Assembly: GCA_017645985.1 (NCBI GenBank)
Contig: JAGCNK010000078.1
Location: 1-16,218, forward strand
Source of the DNA: Bacteroidales bacterium
GTDB lineage: Bacteria; Bacteroidota; Bacteroidia; Bacteroidales; UBA3824
DNA: 16,218 nt
Direction of reading: 5' to 3'
In this document: positions 1 to 9,685 of the stretch, piece after piece
Position numbering within the stretch: the stretch's first letter is position 1
Layout of the letters: the number at the start of each line of letters is the position of its first letter
Made by a program: the position numbers and the translations under genes
The notes under the pieces: generated by a model
Seen by the model: only the letters and a program-made list of their open reading frames with translations
Databases searched by the model: none
What the model was told of the DNA's origin: nothing

Positions 1-2
1 CA

Positions 3-1127
3 CGTTGGCTCTACCTTACACAGTGGGCTTACGGTGGCACCACTTCTATGGACGACAGCCACGGCAACAGTATCTACGAACGCTACCGCGAATCGCAGAT
101 TGGAAACTACAATGTACACTGGGAGAAAGCCCGCAAGTTTAACTTCGGTATCGACTACTCGTTCCTCGGAGGATTGGTTGCAGGTAGTGTCGACATCTAC
201 AAAGACAAACGTACCGACATCCTTATCGGCGGCAACGACCGCGCAGTACCAAACTACTTCGGTGCTGGAGCTCCAACCATCAACAAAGGAAAAACCGAAA
301 GCAAAGGTTACGAAATCGAGCTCCGTCTCAAAAAAGACTTCAACAACGGAATGGGTGCTTGGGCTAACTTCAGCATGAGCCACAACGAGAACAAGATCAT
401 CGAGAAAGACGACGCTATTCTCAGACCCAACTATCAGAAAGCTGAAGGATACGCAATCGGTCAGGAGCACTCGTTTATCGACGCTGGATTTATCAATAAT
501 ATGGACGAGCTTTACGGTTCGCCCGCCTACGAAAGCGACGACCGCTACCGCCTGCCCGGCAACTACTACATCGTAGACTTCAACGGCGACGGTCAGATCG
601 ACAGCAAAGACTCTGCTCCCTACGGATACACTGGTTCGCCCCAAAACACCTACAACGCGATTGTGGGCTACAACTGGAAAGGCTTCAGCTGCTTCATCCA
701 GTTCTACGGCGTTACCAATGTAACTCGTGACGTAACACTTCAGAGCTTTGGTCAGCGACTCAATACCGTATACGACCTCGGTTCTATCTGGAGCCCCGAC
801 AACACCGATGCAGAATACTCTTACTACCACTTCATTACAGCTCCTGTAAGCAAGTCGGGTGGTGCTTTCCCTGCATATGGCACACAGTATAAGTTCGACG
901 GCTCATACATCCGTTTGAAAAACGTTGAGCTCGCGTATACTTGGTCTAACAAATCTTGGATCAAGCATATCGGATTCAACTACCTCAAAGTGTTTGTAAA
1001 CGGCAACAACCTCTGGCTCTGGAGCCGTATGCCTGACGACCGCGAGGCAAACCTCGGCGGTGCTGGCTACTTAGGCGCATATCCTACAGTTAAGCGTTTC
1101 AACATTGGTCTTAAATTTTCATTGTAA
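3..1127 (+). CDS. xusA: SusC/RagA-type TonB-dependent outer-membrane transporter, 3' part (XusA-like)
   Basis: This is the C-terminal part (about 374 codons) of an outer-membrane beta-barrel that imports oligosaccharides with its SusD partner, powered by TonB. The frame is open to the left edge of the window, so the ATG at 48 is internal and the true start lies upstream. What is visible is barrel sequence with alternating aromatic strands, a loop DFNGDGQIDSKD (nt 579-614) that resembles the EF-hand-like calcium loop common in SusC proteins, and a C-terminal strand ending in FNIGLKFSL, the typical barrel end with a terminal hydrophobic residue. The SusD-like gene follows after 11 bases, so the two are co-transcribed. 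Family assignment is firm. The xusA name and xylan specificity rest on synteny with the five-gene xus operon and on the nearby GH10 genes. Confidence 0.93.
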   Translation, partial: RWLYLTQWAYGGTTSMDDSHGNSIYERYRESQIGNYNVHWEKARKFNFGIDYSFLGGLVAGSVDIYKDKRTDILIGGNDRAVPNYFGAGAPTINKGKTESKGYEIELRLKKDFNNGMGAWANFSMSHNENKIIEKDDAILRPNYQKAEGYAIGQEHSFIDAGFINNMDELYGSPAYESDDRYRLPGNYYIVDFNGDGQIDSKDSAPYGYTGSPQNTYNAIVGYNWKGFSCFIQFYGVTNVTRDVTLQSFGQRLNTVYDLGSIWSPDNTDAEYSYYHFITAPVSKSGGAFPAYGTQYKFDGSYIRLKNVELAYTWSNKSWIKHIGFNYLKVFVNGNNLWLWSRMPDDREANLGGAGYLGAYPTVKRFNIGLKFSL

Positions 1128-1138
1128 ACGATAACAAA

Positions 1139-3124
1139 ATGAGAAACATATATAATTCAATATTAATCGGAGCAGCAGGAATCGCATTGTGCTCATCGTT
1201 TTCGTCGTGCGAGGAATATCTCGACAAAGCACCCGAAACCACAATCACAAGCGAGGATGCTTTCAAAAACTTCCGTAGTTTCCAAGGTTACATTGAGGAG
1301 ATATACAACTGCATTCCCGACAAGGAGAAATGCAACTGGTGTCCTTCGTGGAACTGGGGCGACGACGAGATATTCAACCCCGAGGCCGACGACCGTATGA
1401 CCCACCAGGTGGACCTTGGCAACTTCAAGGCCTGGGAAGAAACTGGCAACTGGCTTTACAAGAGCAACAGCAATCCCTCGTCTGGCGGCCCCAAAGACCA
1501 CTCATTGTGGCCTCACTCATGGTACTGCATCCGCAAATGCAATATGACCATCGAAAACATCGACAAGATGGTGGGAACCAGCACCGAAAGGAACCTCATC
1601 CTCGGACAGGCTTACTTCTTCCGCGCATGGTGGCATTTCGAACTTATGGAATATTTTGGCGGTCTGCCTTATATCACCAAAGTGATCGATCCTGAAGAAG
1701 TGATGAAAGAACCCCGTCTTAGCTACAAGGAGTGCGCTGAAAAAGCAGCTGCCGACTTGAAAGAGGCAGTAAGACTTCTTCCTATCGACTGGGACAATAC
1801 CGCTGTTGGCTCTGCCACTTCGGGCAAAAACATGCTCCGCGTAAACAAAATCACAGCTCTCGCTTATTTGGGCAAGAACTACCTCTGGGCTGGCTCGCCT
1901 CTTATGAAAAACGGCGCTCAGCTCGGCGGAGGCAAAACTTACGACTACGATCCAGACTACTGCAAGCTTGCAGCCGACGCCTTTGGCGAACTGATCTCGC
2001 TTGTTGAATCTGGTCAGACACAGTACAGTCTTGCTGAATTCAAATTCGACTCCACAGAGGTGGATGTTTACGTTAACCCCGAAAACGCACTTGACACCCT
2101 CGGCAAAGTATACCGCGGCATCTACGACCACACTCGTAAAAAAGGTGTTACAGTTCTCTATTCCGACCTGTTCTACACCAGCAAGCAAGACTGGAAACAG
2201 CCCGGTGGCAAAGAGGCTATTATGCGAGGTCCCTCTTCTGACTACAACTCTTCTAACTGGAACACAACAAAGGTGTTCGGACCTAAAGTTGCTGGTCTTG
2301 TTGAGCACGACAACGTTATCCACCAGCCCACAGGCAACTTGATCGACGAATACGGTATGGCTAACGGCCTGCCCATCGACGACCCGAAATCAGGTTTCGA
2401 TCCCGAGCATCCGTTCAAAGGTCGCGACCCGCGTTTCTACCACGACGTAGTTTTCGACGGCTTCAAGTATGTTAACACTCAGTCGCTCGACAAGGAAAAA
2501 GAGAAATACCGTTATTGCTCTCTCTACACAGGTGGCGATATGCGCGCAGTTGCTAATGCAAGCCGCACAGGATATTTCCTCCAGAAACTTGTTCCCCATC
2601 AATGCAACATTGGCGACAAATACTACGAATGGGACGGTGCTACACACACCTACCTATCGTATATGCGTCTTGCCGATGTATACCTGATGTATGCTGAGGC
2701 TTGCGCAGCAGCCGACTATCAGCCCACTAATTGCGGTCTTTCCGCTGTAGACGCTATCAACGTACTCCGCGACCGCTGCGGCTGTGGACATGTAGGCGAC
2801 GATTATCTTAGTGGAACTAAGCTGATGGACGAAATTCGCCGCGAGCGCTCTGTTGAGCTTGCTTTCGAAGGCTTCCGCTTCAACGACCTCCAACGTTGGC
2901 TGCTCCTCACCGAGCCGAAATACTGCACAAAGTATTCGCACGAATTTGACCGTCTGGAAGACGACGAATGGTTCAAGTACAACGACCCTGCTAACGCCAA
3001 GGTTGCCAACTTCCGCCGTGTTGAAATTCTCACACGCAAATTCGACGTTAAACACTACTGGTTCCCCTTCCCGGAATCGCAAGTATATCTCTATCCTGAA
3101 TTTGAACAAAATCCGGGCTGGTAG
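1139..3124 (+). CDS. xusB: SusD/RagB-type nutrient-binding outer-membrane lipoprotein (XusB-like)
   Basis: This 661-residue surface lipoprotein acts as the lid over the barrel encoded just upstream, capturing oligosaccharides for import. The signal peptide (about residues 1-23) ends in a lipobox with Cys24 (SSFSSC followed by EE), and the acidic residues after Cys fit the Bacteroidetes surface-export signal. The N-terminal half has the helical TPR-like pattern of SusD proteins (for example LGQAYFFRAWWHFELMEYFG, nt 1591-1650). The C-terminal half has family hallmarks: FKGRDPRFY, LADVYLMYAEA, INVLRDRCG, RRERSVELAFEGFRFNDLQR and a closing YPEFEQNPGW. The length is towards the long end for the family. 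The start at 1139 follows an A-rich stretch (aaaatgagaaa), a pattern repeated at the other starts in this operon. It shares no obvious near-identity with the second SusD-like protein, so the pairs are not a recent duplication. Confidence 0.95.
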   Translation: MRNIYNSILIGAAGIALCSSFSSCEEYLDKAPETTITSEDAFKNFRSFQGYIEEIYNCIPDKEKCNWCPSWNWGDDEIFNPEADDRMTHQVDLGNFKAWEETGNWLYKSNSNPSSGGPKDHSLWPHSWYCIRKCNMTIENIDKMVGTSTERNLILGQAYFFRAWWHFELMEYFGGLPYITKVIDPEEVMKEPRLSYKECAEKAAADLKEAVRLLPIDWDNTAVGSATSGKNMLRVNKITALAYLGKNYLWAGSPLMKNGAQLGGGKTYDYDPDYCKLAADAFGELISLVESGQTQYSLAEFKFDSTEVDVYVNPENALDTLGKVYRGIYDHTRKKGVTVLYSDLFYTSKQDWKQPGGKEAIMRGPSSDYNSSNWNTTKVFGPKVAGLVEHDNVIHQPTGNLIDEYGMANGLPIDDPKSGFDPEHPFKGRDPRFYHDVVFDGFKYVNTQSLDKEKEKYRYCSLYTGGDMRAVANASRTGYFLQKLVPHQCNIGDKYYEWDGATHTYLSYMRLADVYLMYAEACAAADYQPTNCGLSAVDAINVLRDRCGCGHVGDDYLSGTKLMDEIRRERSVELAFEGFRFNDLQRWLLLTEPKYCTKYSHEFDRLEDDEWFKYNDPANAKVANFRRVEILTRKFDVKHYWFPFPESQVYLYPEFEQNPGW

Positions 3125-3158
3125 ACAATAATTTATGTATGATTTTAAATTATTAAAA

Positions 3159-6100
3159 ATGAGACATATACACACTAAATTAGTTATATGCGCTGCATTG
3201 GCCGCCGTACCGCTGGTACTGAATGCGAGCACCGCCGCATCTGAACCCAGTTTTTCGACTGCCGCAGCATACAATAGCAGCTTAAACATGCCTCTTTCTT
3301 CCATGCCCGAAGACGACATTCAGGTGTCGGGCAGAGTGATAGACGAAGAAGGCAATCCCCTCTCTGGTGTTTCAGTTGTTATGCAGGGTACCAACAACGG
3401 TACTATCTCCGATATCGACGGTAATTTTTCTATCAATGTGGATGAAACTGCCGTGCTTATTTTCTCTCTTAAAGGATATTTCACTCAACAGATAGAAGTC
3501 AACAGCCGCGAATCGCTCGGCGACATCGTAATGGTAAAAGATATTGCCAGCGACGAGATACCGATCGCTTACCGCTCTGTTTCCAAAAACGACCTTATCG
3601 GTAGCGTGTCGTATGTTAATGTTGAAGACAACATACACGACAACTACACTACCGGAGCTTTGGACAATATGGAATCGTATGTAGGCGGCTGGAACGGCTC
3701 TACTCTCTGGGGTATGGATCCGAGCAACTCAAGCTACTATATCGTAGTTGACGGTGTTCCCCGAGGCCTCAGCGGATACGAGAACCTTCTATCTTCTGAA
3801 ATCGAGTCTATCACCTTTATGAAAGGTGCCGACGCTGTGGCGCTCTACGGCACACGTGGCGCCAAGGGTGCTATCCTTATCAAAACAAAACGTGGTAAAG
3901 TACAAAACGGTCTCGAAATCAACGGACGCGTGGTTACTGGTTTCAACGTAGCCAAAAGCTATCCCGAGTACCTCTCATCGGCAGAGTATATGACTCTGTA
4001 CAACAAGGCCTGCGAGGGCGACGGCAAGAACCCCGCGTATACCGAAGAGGAGATCTACCACCACGCTTCGGGCGAAAACCCCTACCGCTATCCCAATGTT
4101 GACTACTATTCCGACGATTACCTTCGCAAGTTTTACAACCGCACCGACGTGGGAGTAGAACTTATCGGCGGTAGCGAACGTGCTACATACTACGGAAGTA
4201 TCAACTACTACACACTCGACGACTATTTGCAGGTAGGCGACTCAAAAAGCAACCGCACTCACCGTTACAGCGTGCGCGGCAACGTTGACGTCAATATCAA
4301 CAGCTTTATTTCAGCCTATATCAACAGCAACGCCACATTCTACGATTTGAAAACCGCCGGCAACGCCGACTGGTGGGATGCGGCCGCTACGCAAAGACCT
4401 AACCGTCCCGAACATGCTGCTCCTTTGATTCCTTTGGACAAGATTGACCCGAACGCCAAAGACGTGTTCGACCTTCTGTCTACTACTAAGAACATCTACG
4501 ACGGACAGTTTCTGGCTGGTACTGATGCCGACAAAACCAACGTTTTCGGCGACATCTACGCTGCTGGCAAACGCAAATACACTATCCGCAAGTTCCAGTT
4601 CGACGCTGGTTTGAACTTTGATTTGAGCAGCGCATTGCAAGGCCTCTCGTTCAAAACCATTATGGGTATGGACTTCTCCACAGAGTACGTTACAGCATTC
4701 TCCAACGAATATGCGGTATTCACTCCCGAATGGGGCACAATCAATGGCGTTGAATATATCGAAGGTCTCACCAAAATCAACAACGACAAGCGAAACGGCA
4801 ACCAGAGCATCAGCGGTTCGGTCGACAACCGTATGATCAGCGTTACCGGCATGTTTGACTACACCCGCAGCTTCGGCAACCACAACGTTAACGCCATCGT
4901 TTTGGCAAGCGGTTCGCAAGAGACCAAGGTGGGCAGCTACCACAGCGACTGTACAGCTCACTTAGGTTTCCACGCTGGATACAACTACGCTCACAAGTAC
5001 TACTTGGACTTCAACTCGGCAGTTGTTCACTCTGTACGTCTCGCCGATGGCCACCGCAACGCCTTCAACCCCTCGCTCACTATCGCTTGGGACCTTGCTA
5101 AAGAATCGTTCCTTGAAGGCTCGTTTATCGACAAACTCCAGATTGAGGGCTCTGCAAGCATCCTCAATGAAGACTTCGACGTGGTTGATCCTTCTAGCAG
5201 CAGCAACAAATACTATCTGTACGAAGGCACCTGGAACAAAAACGACTGGGGCTTCACATGGTACGACGGATCCAACGCCAACACAATCGAATCTTCTCGC
5301 GGCGGAAACCCCGACATCAGAATGATTCAGCGCAAAGAGATCCGCGGCGGCATCCGCTCTTCGTTCCTCAAAGGTATGATTACCTTCAACGGAAACTTTT
5401 TCGTCAACGATATGGACGGATATCTTGTCAAACCCGACGACGTATTCCCCAACTATTTGTCGAAATTCATTCCGTTTGTTAACAACAATATCGACCGACG
5501 CATAGGTGGCGACTACGAATTGACATTCAACAAAAAATTCGGAGAGGTTGACTTCTCGGCTGGTGTGTACGGCACATATTACACCACCACTCGCGTAAAA
5601 TACAAAGAAAACGAGTCGGAAGAGTATATGGAGCGCGAAGGTCGTGCAGTTGACCGTCAGAGAGGCTACCATTGCATCGGTATCTTCCAAAGCCAGGAAG
5701 AAATCGACAATTCGCCCAAGCAGAACCTTGGTACTGCTCCTAAGCCCGGCGACCTCAAATACGCCGACATCAACGGCGACAATGAAATCAACGACAAAGA
5801 CCAGATTTTCCTCAAAAAGAGCGGCAGTTGCGGTGCTCCTTCTGTAGTCGGACTCCACTTCACCGTTAAATGGAAAAACTTCTCGTTCTTTATGGCTGCA
5901 AGCGGCGAATTCGAAAGCTACACTTACCTTCTCAAAGACTGGAACTCGTATAACGCATACTACCAGATCGACAAGGACGCTAAATACTCGGCTATCGCCC
6001 GCGACAGCTGGACACCCGAAAATACATCAGCCAAGTATCCCCGCATCTCTACCGACGAGAACAAAAACAACTTTGTTCTCTCCGACTTCTGGATGGTCTC

Positions 6101-6308
6101 CGACGACGCATTCAGAATCGACAAAGTTCAGATCACATACGACCTGCCCCAGCACCTCTTCGGCAATTCGTTTGTTAAAGGCGTTACGGTATATGCTATG
6201 GGTGCAAACCTGCTGACTATCTCGCCAATGCGTGAAACTTTGGAACTCAACATCGGATACGCTCCTCAGTCGCGCTACTACGGCATTGGTGTTAACGCTA
6301 AATTCTAA
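3159..6308 (+). CDS. xusC: SusC/RagA-type TonB-dependent outer-membrane transporter (XusC-like)
   Basis: This is a complete SusC-type transporter of 1049 residues from the chosen start. Order: signal peptide (about 1-24), carboxypeptidase-regulatory-like domain (about 53-125, with VSGRVIDEEGNPLSGVSV), plug domain (about 134-250, with VVDGVPRG, IESITFMKGADAVALYG and KGAILIKTKRG), then a 22-strand-type barrel ending in YGIGVNAKF. A loop DINGDNEINDKD (nt 5767-5802) matches the calcium-like loop in the first transporter. The segment before the plug reads IPIAYRSVSKNDLIGSVS instead of the usual VVVVGYGTQ type, and the plug carries GGWNGSTLWGMD; from memory, both recur in the second SusC of xylan loci. 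An in-frame ATG at 3135 would add 8 residues. I prefer 3159 because it gives a clean signal peptide and the aaaATGAGA context seen at 1139 and 8090. The SusD partner follows after 20 bases. Confidence 0.95.
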   Translation: MRHIHTKLVICAALAAVPLVLNASTAASEPSFSTAAAYNSSLNMPLSSMPEDDIQVSGRVIDEEGNPLSGVSVVMQGTNNGTISDIDGNFSINVDETAVLIFSLKGYFTQQIEVNSRESLGDIVMVKDIASDEIPIAYRSVSKNDLIGSVSYVNVEDNIHDNYTTGALDNMESYVGGWNGSTLWGMDPSNSSYYIVVDGVPRGLSGYENLLSSEIESITFMKGADAVALYGTRGAKGAILIKTKRGKVQNGLEINGRVVTGFNVAKSYPEYLSSAEYMTLYNKACEGDGKNPAYTEEEIYHHASGENPYRYPNVDYYSDDYLRKFYNRTDVGVELIGGSERATYYGSINYYTLDDYLQVGDSKSNRTHRYSVRGNVDVNINSFISAYINSNATFYDLKTAGNADWWDAAATQRPNRPEHAAPLIPLDKIDPNAKDVFDLLSTTKNIYDGQFLAGTDADKTNVFGDIYAAGKRKYTIRKFQFDAGLNFDLSSALQGLSFKTIMGMDFSTEYVTAFSNEYAVFTPEWGTINGVEYIEGLTKINNDKRNGNQSISGSVDNRMISVTGMFDYTRSFGNHNVNAIVLASGSQETKVGSYHSDCTAHLGFHAGYNYAHKYYLDFNSAVVHSVRLADGHRNAFNPSLTIAWDLAKESFLEGSFIDKLQIEGSASILNEDFDVVDPSSSSNKYYLYEGTWNKNDWGFTWYDGSNANTIESSRGGNPDIRMIQRKEIRGGIRSSFLKGMITFNGNFFVNDMDGYLVKPDDVFPNYLSKFIPFVNNNIDRRIGGDYELTFNKKFGEVDFSAGVYGTYYTTTRVKYKENESEEYMEREGRAVDRQRGYHCIGIFQSQEEIDNSPKQNLGTAPKPGDLKYADINGDNEINDKDQIFLKKSGSCGAPSVVGLHFTVKWKNFSFFMAASGEFESYTYLLKDWNSYNAYYQIDKDAKYSAIARDSWTPENTSAKYPRISTDENKNNFVLSDFWMVSDDAFRIDKVQITYDLPQHLFGNSFVKGVTVYAMGANLLTISPMRETLELNIGYAPQSRYYGIGVNAKF

Positions 6309-6328
6309 TTTGATTAATAAGAATTATT

Positions 6329-8062
6329 ATGAGACTTAAAAATATAATTACAGCATCGGCATTAGCATCTTTGGTGCTTGTGGGCTGCGACGACATGTTT
6401 GAACCAAACATCGAAAACACTAAGACTTTCGAATCTCTGTCGGTAGAGCCAAGCAGCATACAAGGATTGATTATGCAGGCCTACGCCAAATTCAACGACG
6501 ACGGCATTTTCTTCTCCAAGTACATTCACGAAGATTTGGCTACCAGCGACTTCGTTATCAACGACGAAAAAGCCGGACAGAGAAGAGGCAATTGTTACGC
6601 TATGGCCGCTGGCAAATTGTCGGCATCCAACTACGAGATCTCGCAATGGAATACCGTTCGCGAATGTGTCCAGTACATCAACATCTTCCTACAACAAGTT
6701 GACAACATCACCTGGACTAAGGAAGAGGCCGCTAACGAAAAATTCAAACAACGTCTGAAAGGCGAGGCTTACGCCCTCAGAGGCATACACAACTACTTCT
6801 ACCTGCGCGCACACTGCGGTCAGGTAGGAGGCACCATCCAGGGTCTTCCTATGCTCACCGAGCCTGAAGACTTGAGCTCCGACTTCAACCTGTCTCGTCC
6901 CGACTTCCAGACAAGTGTTGATATGATTTTTGATGATCTAGACAAGGCTATCGAACTGCTGCCGCTCGACTACAACGGCGACGACCGTGTTAACGGCAGA
7001 ACAATGACAGGTTTGCTCAGCGGACGCATCGTTAAAGCCATCAAGTCGCAGATTGCTCTTATGTTTGCGAGCCCCCTCTACGACGGAGCCTCCAACATCG
7101 ACTGGGCTACTGCAGCTGACCTTGCCGGCGAAGTGCTCAAGGGACACACCATCGTACCCAACGGCAACACATGGTACAAAAACACTGTGGAAATCGAAGC
7201 CCTGCGCGACGGTGCTATTCCCGACGAGGTGCTCTGGCGCGGCGACCGTACTGGTTCTAACGATTCCGAGCCCGAAAGCGACAACTATCCTCCATCGTTG
7301 GACGGCAAGGGTCTTATCAATCCTACCCAGAACCTTGTGGACGCTTTCCCGATGGCCAACGGTTACCCCATTTCTGACGCTCAGAGCGGCTACGACCCCA
7401 ACGATCCTTACAAAGGCCGCGACCCGCGTCTCGAACTCTACATCATCCACAACGGACAAGAGCTTAGAGGATCAAAGATCAACACAAGCTCCGACAACAC
7501 TAAGACTAAGGACGGTAAGAACCCCGCTAACGACAACTCTACAAAGACTGGTTATTACCTCAACAAGTTCCTTAATCCCGAAGTTGGTGTCAAGTCTCAA
7601 GAAAAGAACGGACGCCGCCACTACAAAGCACGCATCCGCTACACCGAGCTCTTCCTCAACTACGCCGAAGCTCAAAACGAGGTAGGCGGTCCCGACTCGC
7701 ACAGCTCTACTTTCGAAATGACACCGCGTGAGATTATCACCGCTATCCGCCAGCGCGGAGGCATCACCAACGACGAATACCTTGCCAATATCGGCAGCGA
7801 CCAGGCAGCTTGGCGTGAGCTTATCCACAACGAGCGCCGCATCGAGCTTATGGGCGAGAACTTCCGCTACTGGGATATCCGCCGTTGGAAAGACCCCCTT
7901 GTTGAGAAGGTAGAAGGTATCGACATCTCAAACGATGGTAAGAATATCAAACGTGTTGAGTTGCGTACTCTCAATTTCGAGAACTATATGTATTTCGGAC
8001 CAATTCCCGAGCAAGACGTTCTTAAATGGTCCAACCTGAAACAAAACGATGGTTGGAAATAA
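6329..8062 (+). CDS. xusD: SusD/RagB-type nutrient-binding outer-membrane lipoprotein (XusD-like)
   Basis: This is the 577-residue lid lipoprotein for the transporter just upstream. The signal peptide ends at a lipobox VLVGC, with Cys20 followed by DD, the acidic surface-export pattern. SusD hallmarks in order are the paired-helix segment GEAYALRGIHNYFYLRAHCG (about nt 6764-6823), LPMLTEPED, a middle FKSQ-type helix (KAIKSQIALMFASPLYDGAS), YKGRDPRLELYI, RYTELFLNYAEAQNEVGG, and RRIELMGENFRYWDIRRWKD near the end. The protein closes with DVLKWSNLKQNDGW, a typical SusD ending. It sits 20 bases after the second SusC-like gene and 27 bases before the XusE-like gene, consistent with one transcript. 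The ligand is probably xylo-oligosaccharide by context; nothing in the sequence fixes specificity. Confidence 0.95.
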   Translation: MRLKNIITASALASLVLVGCDDMFEPNIENTKTFESLSVEPSSIQGLIMQAYAKFNDDGIFFSKYIHEDLATSDFVINDEKAGQRRGNCYAMAAGKLSASNYEISQWNTVRECVQYINIFLQQVDNITWTKEEAANEKFKQRLKGEAYALRGIHNYFYLRAHCGQVGGTIQGLPMLTEPEDLSSDFNLSRPDFQTSVDMIFDDLDKAIELLPLDYNGDDRVNGRTMTGLLSGRIVKAIKSQIALMFASPLYDGASNIDWATAADLAGEVLKGHTIVPNGNTWYKNTVEIEALRDGAIPDEVLWRGDRTGSNDSEPESDNYPPSLDGKGLINPTQNLVDAFPMANGYPISDAQSGYDPNDPYKGRDPRLELYIIHNGQELRGSKINTSSDNTKTKDGKNPANDNSTKTGYYLNKFLNPEVGVKSQEKNGRRHYKARIRYTELFLNYAEAQNEVGGPDSHSSTFEMTPREIITAIRQRGGITNDEYLANIGSDQAAWRELIHNERRIELMGENFRYWDIRRWKDPLVEKVEGIDISNDGKNIKRVELRTLNFENYMYFGPIPEQDVLKWSNLKQNDGWK

Positions 8063-8089
8063 TGTTGGAATAATAAATATCAGAAAAAA

Positions 8090-9682
8090 ATGAGAATTAA
8101 AAATTTGATATTATCAATGTCGGCAGGTGCTCTGGCACTCGGTATGTCTTCGTGCGAAAACGGAGATATATCGTTCCCCGACTACGATGGCGGCATCTCG
8201 GTATATTTCCCATACCAGTACCCCATACGCACAATCACTTTGGGCGAAATTGCCACATACGACAACTCGCGCGAAAGCAACGAGCACAAGTTTACCATCT
8301 ACAGCACAATGGGTGGCTCGTACTCAGGCAAGGACATCAATGTTGATTTCAAAGTAGACGAATCGCTCCTCGAAGGGCTCACTTTCGACGGCATTAACCC
8401 CGTTAAGGCTCTGCCCTCAGACTACTACACGCTCAGCGGCAACACCCTCAGCTACAACGGCACATTCCAGGGCGGCGTTGACGTACAGCTTAACGACGCG
8501 TTTTTCAACGACCCCGCTTCGGCTAAGACCACTTACGTAATTCCGCTGTTGATGACAAGTGTGTCTGGCGCCGACGCCCACATACTCTCCGAGGGTATCC
8601 CAATCCCTGAAAAGGAAGGACAGAATCCCCTCCGTACCGATGTCAACAGTTGGAACAAAAGCCCTATGGACTTCACTCTTTTCTGCGTTAACTTTATCAA
8701 TAAGTACGACGGCAACTATCTCCGTAGAGGTACTGATGAGATTTCTAATTTTGGTCGCAAAGCAGTGAGCGAAAACGCGCATGCTGTTGCTATATGCGGT
8801 GATCAAAAAGAATTTTCATGGGACAACCAGTTTTGGATTATGTCAGATGTTCCTTTTGTATCTGGCAAAGAATGGTCTGTTAAGATGAAAATTAAAGCAG
8901 ACATTGATGCAACCCGCCAAACACAAACACATAAGGGACTTGGTGGATATATATCTGGAGCAGGATTTGGCGACATTCCATTCACAACCGAATGGAAAGA
9001 ATTTACAGCTTCAGGCACTTTTAATGACGAGCAAAATGGTGGCAATTGTATTGCATTCAACTTAAATATGGGAGGTAACAATCCCTGGGATTCACCAATT
9101 GCACAAGTTGATGCCAACACTTACTATTTTGACGACATCGAATTCATCGTTGATGGCAAAGTAGCTTGCAAACTCGGTGAAGCCGGAGGCTGGGCTTTCA
9201 AGTCTAATATTGGTGATAACGCAAATGAAATGATCGAACACCAATATTGGGAATACGACGGAAGCAAAATAATTGATGGCTCAACAGTCACCCGCCAGAA
9301 AGATTACATCGAGAGCGACGAGGTTATCAAAGTTTCCACCAAGACTCTCAACAGCGTAACTTTGCCAGTAAAGGTTTCACTTGCCGACGGCACACCTGTT
9401 ACCTGCACACTTCTGCTCACCTTCGACGGCGACAACTGCACCATTTCTGTAGACCCTGATTCTGAATCTGCAGCCTTAGGCTTCACCGCCACTGGCACAG
9501 GCGAATTCAAGAGCAAATCGGAGAAACTGGCTTGGGGCAACAAAGACCGCGACGGACTCTACCTCAACTACACCATTGAACTCAATGATTGCAAGTATAC
9601 AACACAAGATGTACTTGTAGCCCGCGACCGTGGCAAGGCAGGTTCAGTTCAAACATTCAAACCAGTTTATACACAACAATAA
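8090..9682 (+). CDS. xusE: XusE-like surface glycan-binding lipoprotein with an inserted CBM-like module
   Basis: This is a 530-residue predicted surface lipoprotein in the position of xusE. The lipobox is MSSC with Cys22 followed by E. Residues 25-200 resemble the DUF1735 (BT_3987-like) N-terminal domain (DYDGGISVYFPYQYPIRT, TIYSTMGGSYSGKDINVDF, DYYTLSGNTLSYNGTFQGGV). Residues 200-216 (FINKYDGNYLRRGTD) and 396-530 (DGSTVTRQKDYIESDEV onward) look like the two halves of the usual C-terminal domain (DUF5627-type, from memory). The stretch 217-395 interrupts it and is homologous to the binding modules in the next gene. Removing it leaves about 350 residues, close to what I expect for XusE. No catalytic motif is visible. 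The likely role is binding xylan at the cell surface. Family assignment is from motif memory and synteny. Confidence 0.8.
   Translation: MRIKNLILSMSAGALALGMSSCENGDISFPDYDGGISVYFPYQYPIRTITLGEIATYDNSRESNEHKFTIYSTMGGSYSGKDINVDFKVDESLLEGLTFDGINPVKALPSDYYTLSGNTLSYNGTFQGGVDVQLNDAFFNDPASAKTTYVIPLLMTSVSGADAHILSEGIPIPEKEGQNPLRTDVNSWNKSPMDFTLFCVNFINKYDGNYLRRGTDEISNFGRKAVSENAHAVAICGDQKEFSWDNQFWIMSDVPFVSGKEWSVKMKIKADIDATRQTQTHKGLGGYISGAGFGDIPFTTEWKEFTASGTFNDEQNGGNCIAFNLNMGGNNPWDSPIAQVDANTYYFDDIEFIVDGKVACKLGEAGGWAFKSNIGDNANEMIEHQYWEYDGSKIIDGSTVTRQKDYIESDEVIKVSTKTLNSVTLPVKVSLADGTPVTCTLLLTFDGDNCTISVDPDSESAALGFTATGTGEFKSKSEKLAWGNKDRDGLYLNYTIELNDCKYTTQDVLVARDRGKAGSVQTFKPVYTQQ
8738..9274 (+). other. CBM4/9/22-like module inserted in the XusE-like protein
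   Basis: This in-frame segment (residues about 217-395) carries the signature shared with two modules in the GH10-like gene: SWDNQFWI, MKIKADID, TQTHKG, GYISGAGFG, TTEWKEF, GGNCIAFNLN and TYYFDDIEF. These fit the beta-sandwich binding modules known inside Bacteroidetes GH10 xylanases (CBM4_9 clan, by motif memory). The DNA is A+T-richer than its host: I count 98 G+C in 240 bases (41%) over 8881-9120, against 69 in 120 (57%) over 8401-8520 and 62 in 120 (52%) over 9361-9480. The boundaries are approximate. Confidence 0.7.
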
Positions 9683-9685
9683 GAT

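Noticed and set aside
1517..2323. Minus-strand open frame (268 codons) inside the first SusD-like gene
   Set aside because: It is antisense to an unmistakable SusD gene. No domain or signal motif is seen in the translation.
4962..5858. Long minus-strand open frame (298 codons) inside the second SusC gene
   Set aside because: It lies wholly antisense to a full-length SusC gene with clear family motifs, and its valine-rich, repeat-like translation is typical of a shadow of G+C-rich third positions.
7053..7685. Plus-strand open frame of 210 codons in another frame of the second SusD-like gene
   Set aside because: Ser/Thr-rich low-complexity translation and full overlap with the real gene mark it as a frame shadow.
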